Origin: JAKVCB01 sp963578605
Lineage (GTDB): Bacteria > Planctomycetota > Planctomycetia > Pirellulales > Lacipirellulaceae
Direction: 5' to 3'
Assembly: GCA_963578605.1 (NCBI GenBank)
Contig: CAUZEA010000063.1
Location: 1 to 33,586, forward strand
Length of the DNA: 33,586 nt
In this document: in pieces, positions 25,013 to 33,522 of the stretch
How positions within the stretch are numbered: the stretch's first letter is position 1
Layout of the letters: each line of letters opens with the position of its first letter
Program-made: the position numbers and the translations under genes
The notes under the pieces: generated by a model
What the model was told of the DNA's origin: nothing
The model's database searches: none
The model's input: the letters and a program-made list of their open reading frames with translations, nothing else

Positions 25013-25131
25013 GAAAATTGGGGACTGTTCCGCACCTGGCCTGCTCCCGGATGGGGCCTGCGCTGAGATGGAACGTTCCCCCGTGGCTTTGGCTCTCGCT
25101 GAGAAGAGGCGAAACGGGTTGAAGCGGTTCG

Positions 25132-25199
25132 GTTGTTTTAGACGTCCCGTTGTTTTAGAGGCCCCGTTGTTTTAGAGGCCCCGTTCTTTTAGAGGCACT
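25132..25199 (+). repeat. 4 x 17-bp tandem repeat in the DUF1598 gene leader
   Basis: Four contiguous units start at 25132, 25149, 25166 and 25183. Units 2 and 3 are identical (GTTGTTTTAGAGGCCCC); unit 1 differs at four positions and unit 4 at three. Each of units 2-4 holds AGAGG, and the real ribosome site AAAGAGG (25200-25206) follows directly, so the leader offers several Shine-Dalgarno-like motifs in a row. Confidence 0.85.
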
Positions 25200-25212
25200 A
25201 AAGAGGTCCGCC

Positions 25213-26826
25213 ATGATCCGTCTCGGCTCGTTCATTTTCATTAACCATCGCACCTTGGCTCGTTACGTAGTCATCGCCACCGTGAGCCTCGTCCTAGCCA
25301 GTACACCCGTTGCCTTTGGGCAATTCGGCATGGGTGGCGGCGGCATGGGTGGCGGCGGCATGGGTGGCGGCGGCATGGGTGGCGGCGGCATGGGCGGCGG
25401 CGGCATGGGCGGCGGCGGCATGGGCGGTGGCGGCGGCATGGGTGGCGGCGGCATGGGCGGCGGCGGCATGGGCGGCGGCGGCATGGGCGGCGGCGGCATG
25501 GGCGGCGGCGGTGGTGGTGGCAACACCATTGGCGGGAGCAATTCAGCCGGTGTGACCGTCGATGCCAATGGTGTGCTCCGCACCACGATTCAATCCGACC
25601 CGACTGGTCAACTGTCCCTCCAACGAGCCCGACAAGCATGGGCCCAGCTGGATGCGGATATTCGCGAATCGAGCAAATTACGCAAAGTGTCGTTAACACG
25701 GTTGGAAAACGTGCTTGCCCAACGCCTTCTAGAGGGCGGAGGTGCCGATGACGAAATGCAGCATCTGGCCGGTCTGACCCGAATCGAATATGTCTTCTGC
25801 TATCCGGATACCGGTGACATTGTCATCGCCGGACCCGCCGAAGCGTGGGGTCAGGCTCCTTCGGGACGTATCCTTGGCCTGCAAACGGGGCGACCGACGT
25901 TGCTACTGGAAGATTTGGTGGTCGCCCTGCGGCTCTTTGCACCGGGAGAGCATCACAATTCACCGCTTATTTATTGCTCGATCGACCCGACCGCTGATGG
26001 ACTGGCTCGGATGCAAAGCTTCCTGAGACGGTTCGGATCTCGCGCGACACCGAATCAGACCCAGTACATTGTGGAACAACTCCGCGATCGCCTTGGCAAA
26101 CAGGTGATCACCATCGGCGGTGTCTCGGCGAACACCCACTTCGCGCAAGTGCTCGTGGAAGCCGACTATCGTATGAAGTTGATCGGAATTGACCTGGAGC
26201 AACCCCCTGTCCGCTTGAAGAGCTATGTCGATCGAGCCAACCCGGCCAAAGTCGCGCGGAATGCCCTGGTGCGGTGGTATTTTGTTCCCGATTACGAATG
26301 TGTCAGGGTGAGCGACGATGCGCTGGCCATGCAGATCGAAGGTGACGGCGTCAAACTCGTTGGCGAGGATGAGATCATTCACGGTAACGGGCGCCGCCAG
26401 GGTACCAAATCGCAAAACCGTGCGAGTAAGGCTTTCGTCCGGGCATTTACCAAGGTCTATCCCAAACTTTCTCAAAAAGCCCCTGTGTTCGCCCAACTCC
26501 GCAATTGCATCGATATGGCCGTTACCGCCGCATTTATCCAGCACCAGGACTACTACGGGCTCGTTGGCTGGAAACCAGAAATTCTGGCTAACGAACAATC
26601 GTACGCCGTGGAGACTTACATCGCGCCGCTTGAAGTTGCCTCGGCGGTAAACGGCATGTGGAAGGGAACCAGGTTGGTAACACCCATCGGCGGGGGTGTA
26701 CAGATTCGCGCAACCGAGGCCGTTTCTCCCACCAACATTCTCGCAGATGAAGACGGTTCGCTCGACGCAGTCCGCCTGGCCGTCGGCTTGGGTGAACTCG
26801 ATCCGCAGCAGTGGTGGTGGGACTAA
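25213..26826 (+). CDS. DUF1598-type secreted protein with GMGGGG repeats
   Basis: The 537-residue protein has a signal peptide (YVVIATVSLVLASTPVAFG, cleavage near 36), then about twelve consecutive MGGGG units (roughly 39-103), encoded by a 15-bp minisatellite. A folded domain of about 400 residues follows, with the planctomycete DUF1598 look: LTRIEYVFCYPDTGDIVIAG, EDLVVALRLF, SPLIYCSIDPTADGLARMQ, IGGVSANTHFAQVLVEADYR, RWYFVPDYECVRVSDD and YYGLVGWKPEILANEQSY. Its role is unknown; the location is periplasm or surface. The start is ATG 25213 with AAAGAGG seven bases upstream. The leader carries the tandem repeats, and the product ends QQWWWD. Confidence 0.85.
   Translation: MIRLGSFIFINHRTLARYVVIATVSLVLASTPVAFGQFGMGGGGMGGGGMGGGGMGGGGMGGGGMGGGGMGGGGGMGGGGMGGGGMGGGGMGGGGMGGGGGGGNTIGGSNSAGVTVDANGVLRTTIQSDPTGQLSLQRARQAWAQLDADIRESSKLRKVSLTRLENVLAQRLLEGGGADDEMQHLAGLTRIEYVFCYPDTGDIVIAGPAEAWGQAPSGRILGLQTGRPTLLLEDLVVALRLFAPGEHHNSPLIYCSIDPTADGLARMQSFLRRFGSRATPNQTQYIVEQLRDRLGKQVITIGGVSANTHFAQVLVEADYRMKLIGIDLEQPPVRLKSYVDRANPAKVARNALVRWYFVPDYECVRVSDDALAMQIEGDGVKLVGEDEIIHGNGRRQGTKSQNRASKAFVRAFTKVYPKLSQKAPVFAQLRNCIDMAVTAAFIQHQDYYGLVGWKPEILANEQSYAVETYIAPLEVASAVNGMWKGTRLVTPIGGGVQIRATEAVSPTNILADEDGSLDAVRLAVGLGELDPQQWWWD
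25328..25520. repeat. 15-bp coding minisatellite (GGCATGGGCGGCGGC units)
   Basis: About twelve near-identical 15-base units encode MGGGG; one unit is expanded to MGGGGG. Silent GGT/GGC changes group the units in blocks, as expected from duplication of neighbouring copies. Copy number is always a multiple of three bases, so expansion would only lengthen the Gly linker. Confidence 0.9.
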
Positions 26827-26865
26827 GAACCAGCCGCTGGGAATGACAACGGCGGGCGGACCAAG

Positions 26866-28221
26866 CTAACGAGAAACCGTCACGACACGCAGGTCGCACA
26901 CGTTCGTGTGGGTAGGACCCGTCTTGAGAAGTCCGCCAGCCTTCTCAAAGAAGTGATAGGCGTCGTTCCGTCGCAGGTGATCGGCTGCATCAAGTCCCCG
27001 CAACCGGGCGGCCCGCACCACCTGCTCGTCGATCCATGCCCCGGCCGCGTCGGTAGGACCATCTTCACCATCGGTCCCACCCGCCAGCAGGACCACACCT
27101 TCGCATGGCTGCAACTTTTCGAGGGCGGCAAGCGCTAATTGTTGATTTCGGCCTCCCTTGCCCCGGAGGCTCTCGTCCACCAGTTGCACGACAGGCTCAC
27201 CTCCGGTGATCAGGCAATCTGGTCCTGGTTGGCGGCACATTCGCTCAGCCATTTCCGCCAGGTGTCGCCCAATCTCCTCCGCCGGCCCTTCAGCGGCTGT
27301 GGCCGCGAGCATGGCATGAGCATAGCCCCGCCGCTCGGCCTCAATTCCAGCCGCGTCGACAGCGGTCGCGTTGTTGCCGATGACGAAGTTCGTAACCCGT
27401 GTTTCGCTCCCAGCTTCAGACGAAGGTTGGTCGTGTGGCGAACCGCTGCGAAGATAGTTGGCAATCGATTGGGCAGCAGGATCGTTGAGCAGCTTGAACT
27501 CCTCGAGCACGTCGAGTGCATCCTGTGCGGACCTGTCGCCAGGGACTGTTGGACCCGAGGAAATCGCTTCCAGCGGATCACCCAACACATCGGAAATAAT
27601 CAGGGTGATCAAATATCCGGCTCCGCAAGCGCGAGCCAGCCCCCCTCCTTTCACCTGGCTGATCTGCCGCCGCACGGTGTTGAGTTGCTCGATGTTAGCC
27701 CCCGCGGCGCTGAGCAACTGCGTGATCCGGATCTTCTCCGCCAGAGAAACCTCCGGCACGGGAGCCACCAAGAGTGCCGACCCACCACCAGCAATCAAGC
27801 AAATACAGAGATCTTCGGGCCCCAACGCCGAGACGATCTTGAGAATCTCCCGTGTCCCCTGCAAACCTTCGGGGCGAGGCTCATTCACGCCGCTCGGCCG
27901 GCCGGCGTGTAGCCGAATCTGACGGGTCGGTACCACGCAATCGGCTGGTACATTGACCCACCCGTGAACATCTTTTTCGGCCAGCAAGGCCGTGCCCAGG
28001 CTCGCTTCGCACGCCACAGCCATGGCACCGGCCGCCTTGCCAGCGCCAACAATGGCAATTCTCCGCACTTTGCCCAAGTCAAGCACATGTTCGCCTAGCA
28101 AGAACGCGTTCCCGTCGACATGCAGGTGGGCGGGAATGAGTCGCTCTGGCAACACCGCCTCAACACCTGCCTGCCAAATGTGTTGGGCGTCTTCGAGAAG
28201 TTGGACCGGCTCGCGTTGCAT
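26866..28221 (-). CDS. glycerate 2-kinase (MOFRL/DUF4147 type)
   Basis: It phosphorylates D-glycerate to 2-phosphoglycerate, feeding glyoxylate or serine breakdown into glycolysis. The 451-residue chain has the N-terminal DUF4147 domain (KVRRIAIVGAGKAAGAMAVA, ICLIAGGGSALL, RRQISQVKGGGLARAC, ISDVLGDPLEAISSGPTVP) and the C-terminal MOFRL domain (CLITGGEPVVQLV, GKGGRNQQLALAAL, LLAGGTDGEDGPTDAAGAWI, TGPTHTNVCDLRVV). Length and motifs are standard for the GckA/TtuD family, and the protein is cytoplasmic. It starts eight bases after the stop of the large secreted protein, so they form a transcription unit, though the functional link is unclear. A D-2-hydroxyacid dehydrogenase that might supply glycerate lies far away at 4040, so the link is only suggestive. 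Confidence 0.93.
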   Translation of the reverse strand: MQREPVQLLEDAQHIWQAGVEAVLPERLIPAHLHVDGNAFLLGEHVLDLGKVRRIAIVGAGKAAGAMAVACEASLGTALLAEKDVHGWVNVPADCVVPTRQIRLHAGRPSGVNEPRPEGLQGTREILKIVSALGPEDLCICLIAGGGSALLVAPVPEVSLAEKIRITQLLSAAGANIEQLNTVRRQISQVKGGGLARACGAGYLITLIISDVLGDPLEAISSGPTVPGDRSAQDALDVLEEFKLLNDPAAQSIANYLRSGSPHDQPSSEAGSETRVTNFVIGNNATAVDAAGIEAERRGYAHAMLAATAAEGPAEEIGRHLAEMAERMCRQPGPDCLITGGEPVVQLVDESLRGKGGRNQQLALAALEKLQPCEGVVLLAGGTDGEDGPTDAAGAWIDEQVVRAARLRGLDAADHLRRNDAYHFFEKAGGLLKTGPTHTNVCDLRVVTVSR

Positions 28222-28229
28222 ACGGGCAA

Positions 28230-31079
28230 TTATCTCAACTTTGGCCCGTCAAACAATGGCGGGGCCGGTCGTGTGGCTGTCGGCAACGGCCGGGCAGTGA
28301 CAGGCAGCGATTCTTGAAGGGCCGGCGGAGGGGTAGCCGGGCGCACGGCTGTCAATGACTGCACCATGATCGCGTCGAGCCTTGCCTTTCCGAATCCGTG
28401 AAGGGCAAACGTCATTCGAAAGTTTGTCGACGTGGGAACCTGCCGGACGAGGCGAAAAGGTTGCCACCCATCGGTCTTGCGTATGCGAAGCGAAAGGTCC
28501 GTTCCACCGAGGTTATCCACCACCTGTAAACCATCGGCATGACCAGTGATCGGTTCGTCAATTCGAACCCAGCCAGTCACCTCCAACAGCTCACCTTCCT
28601 GAACGGGAACGGGTGGAGACGTGACCCACACGGGTGTTTCGACAAGGAGCGTAGAAGGTTCTTCCTGTGAACTCGGCCAGGTTGTCATGGCAAGGCAATA
28701 CGACCCTTGATAGGGCTCATCGCCAACCAGTTCCACATGGGAAACGGCACCTGGCACATCTCGTGTTACGTGCTTCCAGCCAAAACGGACAATTTGGTCC
28801 AGGTCCTCAAAATCACCGCCGTAAAGCTGGTTAGCTTCTTTTTTTCGCGAGGCGATCGTCGCCCTCAACGTCGAGATGCTTCCCAGCGTGTCGAGCCCAG
28901 TCGTTATCGAATCGCTCGTCACAGTGCGCCCCGTACCGTTGGCGGCAATTCGTTGCTCAAGGGACCGGTCAAGTTGCTGGCCAGCCGCAGTTGCTGCGGC
29001 ATAGGCGGCAGGATAGTTCTTCCGCGTCGCCAAAGCATTCGCTTGACTGATGTGCTGCTGTGCAGCAACCAGAAATGTGTCCTGCGTGTCTCCTGCCAGC
29101 TGGCGGAGAGCGACCAGCCGGAGTGTCGCCAGTTCACGACGCAACCGCGCGGTATCAGCGGCCATCCGTGCGGTCTGTTGCCGTAAGGATCGAATCGCGT
29201 GAGGGTCCTCGCTGAGCACAATCAAGCCCTCACTGAGCGGCGCAAACTGAACCTGCATTCCACCCGCAACCCGTTTGTGAACCAATGGTAACAAGTTGGC
29301 CGGAGTGAGCTGGAAAACTTTATTCGATTCGGGTACCCCGGGCACAATAAGGGTCAATTGCGGGGAGTTCTGATTGCCGGCGCGGGCATTTGCCGGAGAC
29401 GACCATTGCATCGGAATGACCAGGTGGGCCTGCTCAACTTGTATGACGGTGGCCGTCCACCCGGGAATGCTGCAGCTCGCCGTTCCCATGACTCGACCAC
29501 CCGCCAGCCACGGCTCGATCAATTGCAACTGCAAATTCATCAATGTCAAGGCCGCTGCCCTCCGTTGAACCGCTGGCACCTCTTGATGGAGCGAATCCTC
29601 TGAACGAATCACCAAACCACCACAGCCACGGGTTATGGCGAGCCTCACCAGAGACTCAATTTGCCGCTCGTCCAGGAGCAAAGCAGCACGGTCGACGGCT
29701 CCTCCCACCGTGGCAATCGCCTGCTCGCGGGCAAGCTGATTCGGCGTCAAATCGAGCCGACACCAACAAGGAACACCCGGTTCAACCAGGGCCAATTGCT
29801 GCCGAAACCATTCCGCGTGTTCCTGCAACATCACTTGCGAACCAGAAAACCAACGCCCCAAGACCAATGCATCGATGAAGCGACAGTCATATTCTCGGAC
29901 ACCAGGAGGTTCCATCAAAACGGGTCGGTTCAGCTGGGAATCCCAATCGCGCACACTTTCGATCCACGGGTGTCGCTGCCCGGGTGGGAGTGAAGCGGCC
30001 TCTAAATCAAAATACCACCCCAGAACCCGGCGCACGTTAGCTGCGTCGGGAATCTTCCCCTCGGCAAGTTGATCAGGTGGAGGTGGCGGACTCAACAGCC
30101 AAAGATTTCGAGCACTGGCTTCCCGTTGCATTGCCGTTGTGGGAAAAGTGTCAAGCAAGACCGTGTTGAATCCCAGTCGGGCAAGCCACGACAATGGCTC
30201 CCCGTTGTGCGTAATGACGCGGGGAAAAAATGGCCGCCCGTCTACCAACAACCGCGTCCCGTGTAATTCCACGTGTCCTGCCGGGCGCCTGCTGGGTGCG
30301 GCAGGCTGTTGTGCCTCAGCCGACCAGCCAACGCGCAAAATTGCCGGTTGCGAATCAGGTGCCTTTTGCTCGTCCATCGAAAGATCTGGGGGCATTTCCT
30401 CTGGCCGATCGTCGAACAAAACTCCCTCAAGCTGCAGGTCATTGGTCACTACCCGGGTTCCACCGGGGCCGCCGGAAACGATCAGTCGTAAATGGCTGAG
30501 GTACGCTTCGTGTGGGTCGATCTCCCGGCGCCTGGTCACGCGCAACGTCCGGACCTGCCGTTTCAAAAGTTCAGGCAGGTTGGTTAGTTCCAAACGTTGC
30601 CACTCTCCCACATCGTTGTACTGCGAACCGACTACCTCCAATTCATAAGGCAACCCGGTCTCTGAATCATGTTCTCTGGGTAGCACTACGGTAGCGGCAA
30701 GCGCCAGCCCCAGTCGATTAGATCGGACCCAAACTCCAGCCTTTAATTCGTCGAGAACCGGGGCTCGCCCCACCGCAATTTGCACACGGACAAATGTCCC
30801 CCCGGAGGCAAAGACCAAAATGCGTTCCACCCCTGTAGCCAACTTTTGTTGATCCTCGACAGCAACGACACTTTGCTCGGCGATGGCGTTGCGTGCCGCG
30901 ACATCGACTGCCTGCCAGGTGACCTCCGGCCCATCGAAACTCTCCTGAAAGGCAGGATTCGCGGCGTGGACAAACCCCACCAGCAGGAAAAGCTGAATCG
31001 GCCCGCTGAGCAAGCCGACACGACCGGGTAGACTTTGTTTCGGCCCGCGAACCGACCGTCTGGCGGAAACCATTTTCAT
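28230..31079 (-). CDS. large secreted protein with barrel-like and C-terminal beta domains
   Basis: About 950 residues. From ATG 31079 it has a basic n-region (VSARRSVRGPK) and a hydrophobic core GLLSGPIQLFLLVGFVHA with cleavage before ANPAF. The frame is open to 31175, and ATG 31091 and 31073 are alternatives. The order is an N-terminal beta domain (VTWQAVDVAARN to LRLIVSGGPGG), then a central region that reads like a (beta/alpha) barrel (RPFFPRVITHNGEPLSWLAR, LGFNTVLLDTFPTT, VLGWYFDLEA, ITRGCGGLVIRSEDSLHQE). It continues with a helical part and a C-terminal carbohydrate-binding-like beta sandwich (YGGDFEDLDQIVRFGWKHV to FALHGFGKARLDAIMVQSL). The layout resembles glycoside-hydrolase-like proteins, but catalytic residues are not recognised. 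It is likely periplasmic or surface exposed and is co-transcribed with glycerate kinase. Confidence 0.8.
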   Translation of the reverse strand: MKMVSARRSVRGPKQSLPGRVGLLSGPIQLFLLVGFVHAANPAFQESFDGPEVTWQAVDVAARNAIAEQSVVAVEDQQKLATGVERILVFASGGTFVRVQIAVGRAPVLDELKAGVWVRSNRLGLALAATVVLPREHDSETGLPYELEVVGSQYNDVGEWQRLELTNLPELLKRQVRTLRVTRRREIDPHEAYLSHLRLIVSGGPGGTRVVTNDLQLEGVLFDDRPEEMPPDLSMDEQKAPDSQPAILRVGWSAEAQQPAAPSRRPAGHVELHGTRLLVDGRPFFPRVITHNGEPLSWLARLGFNTVLLDTFPTTAMQREASARNLWLLSPPPPPDQLAEGKIPDAANVRRVLGWYFDLEAASLPPGQRHPWIESVRDWDSQLNRPVLMEPPGVREYDCRFIDALVLGRWFSGSQVMLQEHAEWFRQQLALVEPGVPCWCRLDLTPNQLAREQAIATVGGAVDRAALLLDERQIESLVRLAITRGCGGLVIRSEDSLHQEVPAVQRRAAALTLMNLQLQLIEPWLAGGRVMGTASCSIPGWTATVIQVEQAHLVIPMQWSSPANARAGNQNSPQLTLIVPGVPESNKVFQLTPANLLPLVHKRVAGGMQVQFAPLSEGLIVLSEDPHAIRSLRQQTARMAADTARLRRELATLRLVALRQLAGDTQDTFLVAAQQHISQANALATRKNYPAAYAAATAAGQQLDRSLEQRIAANGTGRTVTSDSITTGLDTLGSISTLRATIASRKKEANQLYGGDFEDLDQIVRFGWKHVTRDVPGAVSHVELVGDEPYQGSYCLAMTTWPSSQEEPSTLLVETPVWVTSPPVPVQEGELLEVTGWVRIDEPITGHADGLQVVDNLGGTDLSLRIRKTDGWQPFRLVRQVPTSTNFRMTFALHGFGKARLDAIMVQSLTAVRPATPPPALQESLPVTARPLPTATRPAPPLFDGPKLR

Positions 31080-31432
31080 GGCGAATACCATGGGACGGAT
31101 CCCATTTGCCAGCCACCCCAAGAACCCCACGGTTCGAGGGGCCACAGCAGGGTGCGGGGAATGAACGAGGGACATAATCGGGTGTTGTCGTAAAACGACA
31201 TGGCCAGAATCGACGTAAACCGGCCTTGTAACAGCATTTCCGACATCCGGCCAGGGCGGTCGTCTTGTTTGAACATCATCGAATCCTGACGGAATGTCCC
31301 GGCCCTCAAGGACTGAATAGTTGTAAGTGCTTTTCCAATAATGAGTTGCGGGGTGGCTGGATGGTCGACCCTTCTCTTCGGCGCGCCATGTGCGGCTAAA
31401 GGGTGTCGTTACGCACCCTGGAGATCCACCCC

Positions 31433-31723
31433 ATGACCGAACTATCGAAGCCCCTCCGTGACAGCAATGAGCAACTTCCGAACGATGTGCAGCAGTTAAT
31501 TCGAGCCGCAGGTCGACTGCCAGAGACCCATCAACAAGAGTTCGGCCGGCTGTTGGACAGCGTGATTGAAAGCACCACGCGGCGTCGGCAGGTTATGACC
31601 CTGGTACAAGATGCCCTTAGTCAATTGCGGCTTGATATGAAATACTTGATATTCGATTTGGAAGCCACCCGGCGAGAGCGAGACCAGTACCTCACGAAAC
31701 TTGATCAAGAGGCGGACAACTAG
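31433..31723 (+). CDS. small helical protein, unknown function
   Basis: The 96-residue product is hydrophilic and mostly helical (DVQQLIRAAGRLPETHQQEF, then TRRRQVMTLVQDALSQLRLD, ending in a charged coiled-coil-like tail LEATRRERDQYLTKLDQEAD). There is no signal or membrane segment. This kind of short protein is frequent next to regulatory genes in planctomycetes; the Ser/Thr kinase follows about 240 bases downstream on the same strand. TGGAG ten bases before ATG 31433 acts as ribosome site, which is why the earlier in-frame start at 31403 is not used. Function not recognised. Confidence 0.65.
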   Translation: MTELSKPLRDSNEQLPNDVQQLIRAAGRLPETHQQEFGRLLDSVIESTTRRRQVMTLVQDALSQLRLDMKYLIFDLEATRRERDQYLTKLDQEADN

Positions 31724-31797
31724 TCGCGGCTATTGTAGCATGTCGCAGTGCTGGGGCGGATTTGAGAACCAACCCAGAGACAGCCATACAACAGCAA

Positions 31798-31825
31798 TTG
31801 CAGTGAAGGAAATCCCTCGTAAAAT
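31798..31825 (+). promoter_or_regulatory. possible sigma70 promoter of the Ser/Thr kinase gene
   Basis: TTGCAG (31798-31803), 16-base spacer, TAAAAT (31820-31825). It would give a leader of about 130 bases to ATG 31964 and let the kinase be expressed separately from the small helical protein. Confidence 0.4.
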
Positions 31826-31963
31826 AAAGGATGGAACCTGTCCTGAGCCCCCTGCGTGGCTGGCCAATCTATATCCACACGCCGGCAAGATATCGGAGCC
31901 AACGTGTCTCCTCAACTTAGGTAAGATCATCGTATTTTCCAGGCATTCGGGTCGCAGTGTGTC

Positions 31964-33454
31964 ATGGCCACTATCACGTCTGCTGAGCAATTAGGCCAGC
32001 GTATCATCGATCTAAACATTGTCGACGAATCACAGCTCCAGTCGGTCTGGAGCGAGTTGGGTACGCGTAATGTTTCGTTGACTGATTTCCAACAGGAACT
32101 TCTCCGCCGCAACCTGTTAACCAACTATCAACTCGACCGACTCCGGCGGGATCTCCGTACAGGTTTTTTCTACGGTGATTACAAAGTTCTCTACAACGTG
32201 GGCTCAGGTACATTTGCCCGCGTATTTCGTACAACGCATCAAATTACAGGCGAACTTTTTGCAGTCAAAGTACTCCGCAATCGATTCAGCAACCCAAAGG
32301 CACATCCCCAAAACCCTGAAACCATTGAGTTCTTCCACCGCGAAGGCAAATTGGGTAGCACACTGGTACACCCCAACATTGTGCGAATCCACGAAGTCGT
32401 TTCGAAAGCAGTAACGCACTACCTGGTGATGGACTTCATCGAGGGACGAAACCTGCGCGAGTTTCACCGCGTGCGAAGACGGTTTGATCCGATCGAAGCG
32501 GCAAGCATCATGGAAGGAATTGTGTCTGGTCTGAGCTATGCGTTTCAAAAAGGTATTACCCATCGCGACCTGAAAATGTCCAACGTGATTGTTTCCAGCG
32601 AGGGTAAACCAAAGCTTGTTGACTTTGGTTTGGCGGGCTGGAATTCCAGCCTTAGTGAAGAACGGGTGGTGACACAACGAACGATTGATTACGCTGGACT
32701 TGAACGAGCCACCGGCGTTCGCAGGGACGATACGCGGAGCGATATATTTTTCAGTGGCTGCATCTTGTACCAGTTGCTGACCGGATTTCCACCACTGTCC
32801 GAAACAAGCGATCGGGTACAACGGCTCAGTAAATCGCGGTATCAGGACATCAAACCGATTCGTGAACTGATGCCTGACATATCACCAGCCCTGGCGATGA
32901 TTCTCAATAAGGCAATTGATTTTGATCCGCAACGCCGCTACCAGACTCCGGGAGACATGCTGATCGATCTGAAACTCGCCTTGAAACGGGCCAAACGTGA
33001 GTCCAACCTTGAGGCAGTTGAAAGTAAAACACCTGCGACCGATCAAGAGGGAATTGGCGAAGACGGACAACCACGTCGTATTATGGTCGTCGAATCCGAT
33101 GGGAAAATGCAGGATGTCTTCCGCCGGTTGTTCAAGAAGAATGGCTATCGAGTCCTCGTTTCGAGTGATCCGAATCGGGCTCTGGAACGCTTTTTCGACA
33201 ATCCCAATGCGGCCGACGTGATGCTTTTTTCCTCCGCCGCGATCGGTCAATCAGCCGTCGAAGTCTTTAATCGCTTCGGGCAGGAGATTGTTACTCGCGA
33301 TGTGCCTGCCGTCCTGCTCTTGGGACAACAACATCACGACTGGGAAAGCGAAGCCAAGTTGGGAGAGCGGCGAGCCGTTGCGAAAATGCCCATCAAGCCA
33401 CGTCGACTTCGTGAAGTTGTTCGAAACGTCACACCAAGACAAGTCAAACCGTGA
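31964..33454 (+). CDS. Ser/Thr protein kinase with C-terminal receiver-like domain
   Basis: The 496-residue cytoplasmic Hanks-type kinase has no transmembrane helix. The N-terminal 70 residues form a helical module (LGQRIIDLNIVDESQLQSVW, LLRRNLLTNYQLDRLRRDL) often seen in planctomycete kinases. The catalytic domain has the P-loop VGSGTFARVF (79-88), AVKVL (K102), E127 in helix C, HRDLKMSNV (D202) and DFGLAG (D220), so it looks active. RSDIFFSGCILYQLLTGFPP is the helix F/G region. A linker (345-370) leads to a response-regulator fold (371-487): RRIMVVESDGKMQDVFRRLF, ADVMLFSSAAIG and KMPIKPRRLREVV. At the phosphoacceptor position a Ser (about S423) replaces Asp, and the acid pair is ES instead of DD, so it is a pseudo-receiver. 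K478 of the KP motif is kept. No strong ribosome site precedes ATG 31964. Confidence 0.9.
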   Translation: MATITSAEQLGQRIIDLNIVDESQLQSVWSELGTRNVSLTDFQQELLRRNLLTNYQLDRLRRDLRTGFFYGDYKVLYNVGSGTFARVFRTTHQITGELFAVKVLRNRFSNPKAHPQNPETIEFFHREGKLGSTLVHPNIVRIHEVVSKAVTHYLVMDFIEGRNLREFHRVRRRFDPIEAASIMEGIVSGLSYAFQKGITHRDLKMSNVIVSSEGKPKLVDFGLAGWNSSLSEERVVTQRTIDYAGLERATGVRRDDTRSDIFFSGCILYQLLTGFPPLSETSDRVQRLSKSRYQDIKPIRELMPDISPALAMILNKAIDFDPQRRYQTPGDMLIDLKLALKRAKRESNLEAVESKTPATDQEGIGEDGQPRRIMVVESDGKMQDVFRRLFKKNGYRVLVSSDPNRALERFFDNPNAADVMLFSSAAIGQSAVEVFNRFGQEIVTRDVPAVLLLGQQHHDWESEAKLGERRAVAKMPIKPRRLREVVRNVTPRQVKP

Positions 33455-33522
33455 GTTGGTCTTGCAGCCGCCTGCCGATAGCAACGGCCGGCCAACAGAG
33501 CCACATTCGTTGCCGCGGCTCG

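Larger units (their letters stand above)
24692..25212. other. divergent intergenic region DUF11 lipoprotein / DUF1598 protein
   Basis: This 520-base gap is the longest regulatory stretch in the window. It contains a palindrome (24811-24828), a good plus-strand promoter (24984-25012) and four tandem 17-bp repeats (25132-25199). The open frames across it do not look like protein. Confidence 0.5.

Noticed and set aside
24969..25175. 68-codon plus-strand frame before the DUF1598 gene
   Set aside because: It overlaps the promoter and the tandem repeats and has no ribosome site or recognisable composition.
25132..25199. CRISPR array
   Set aside because: Units are contiguous with no spacers and only 17 bp long; no cas genes are present.
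25263..25699. Long minus-strand frames rich in Pro or Arg opposite the Gly-rich repeat
   Set aside because: They are antisense by-products of the GC-rich minisatellite.
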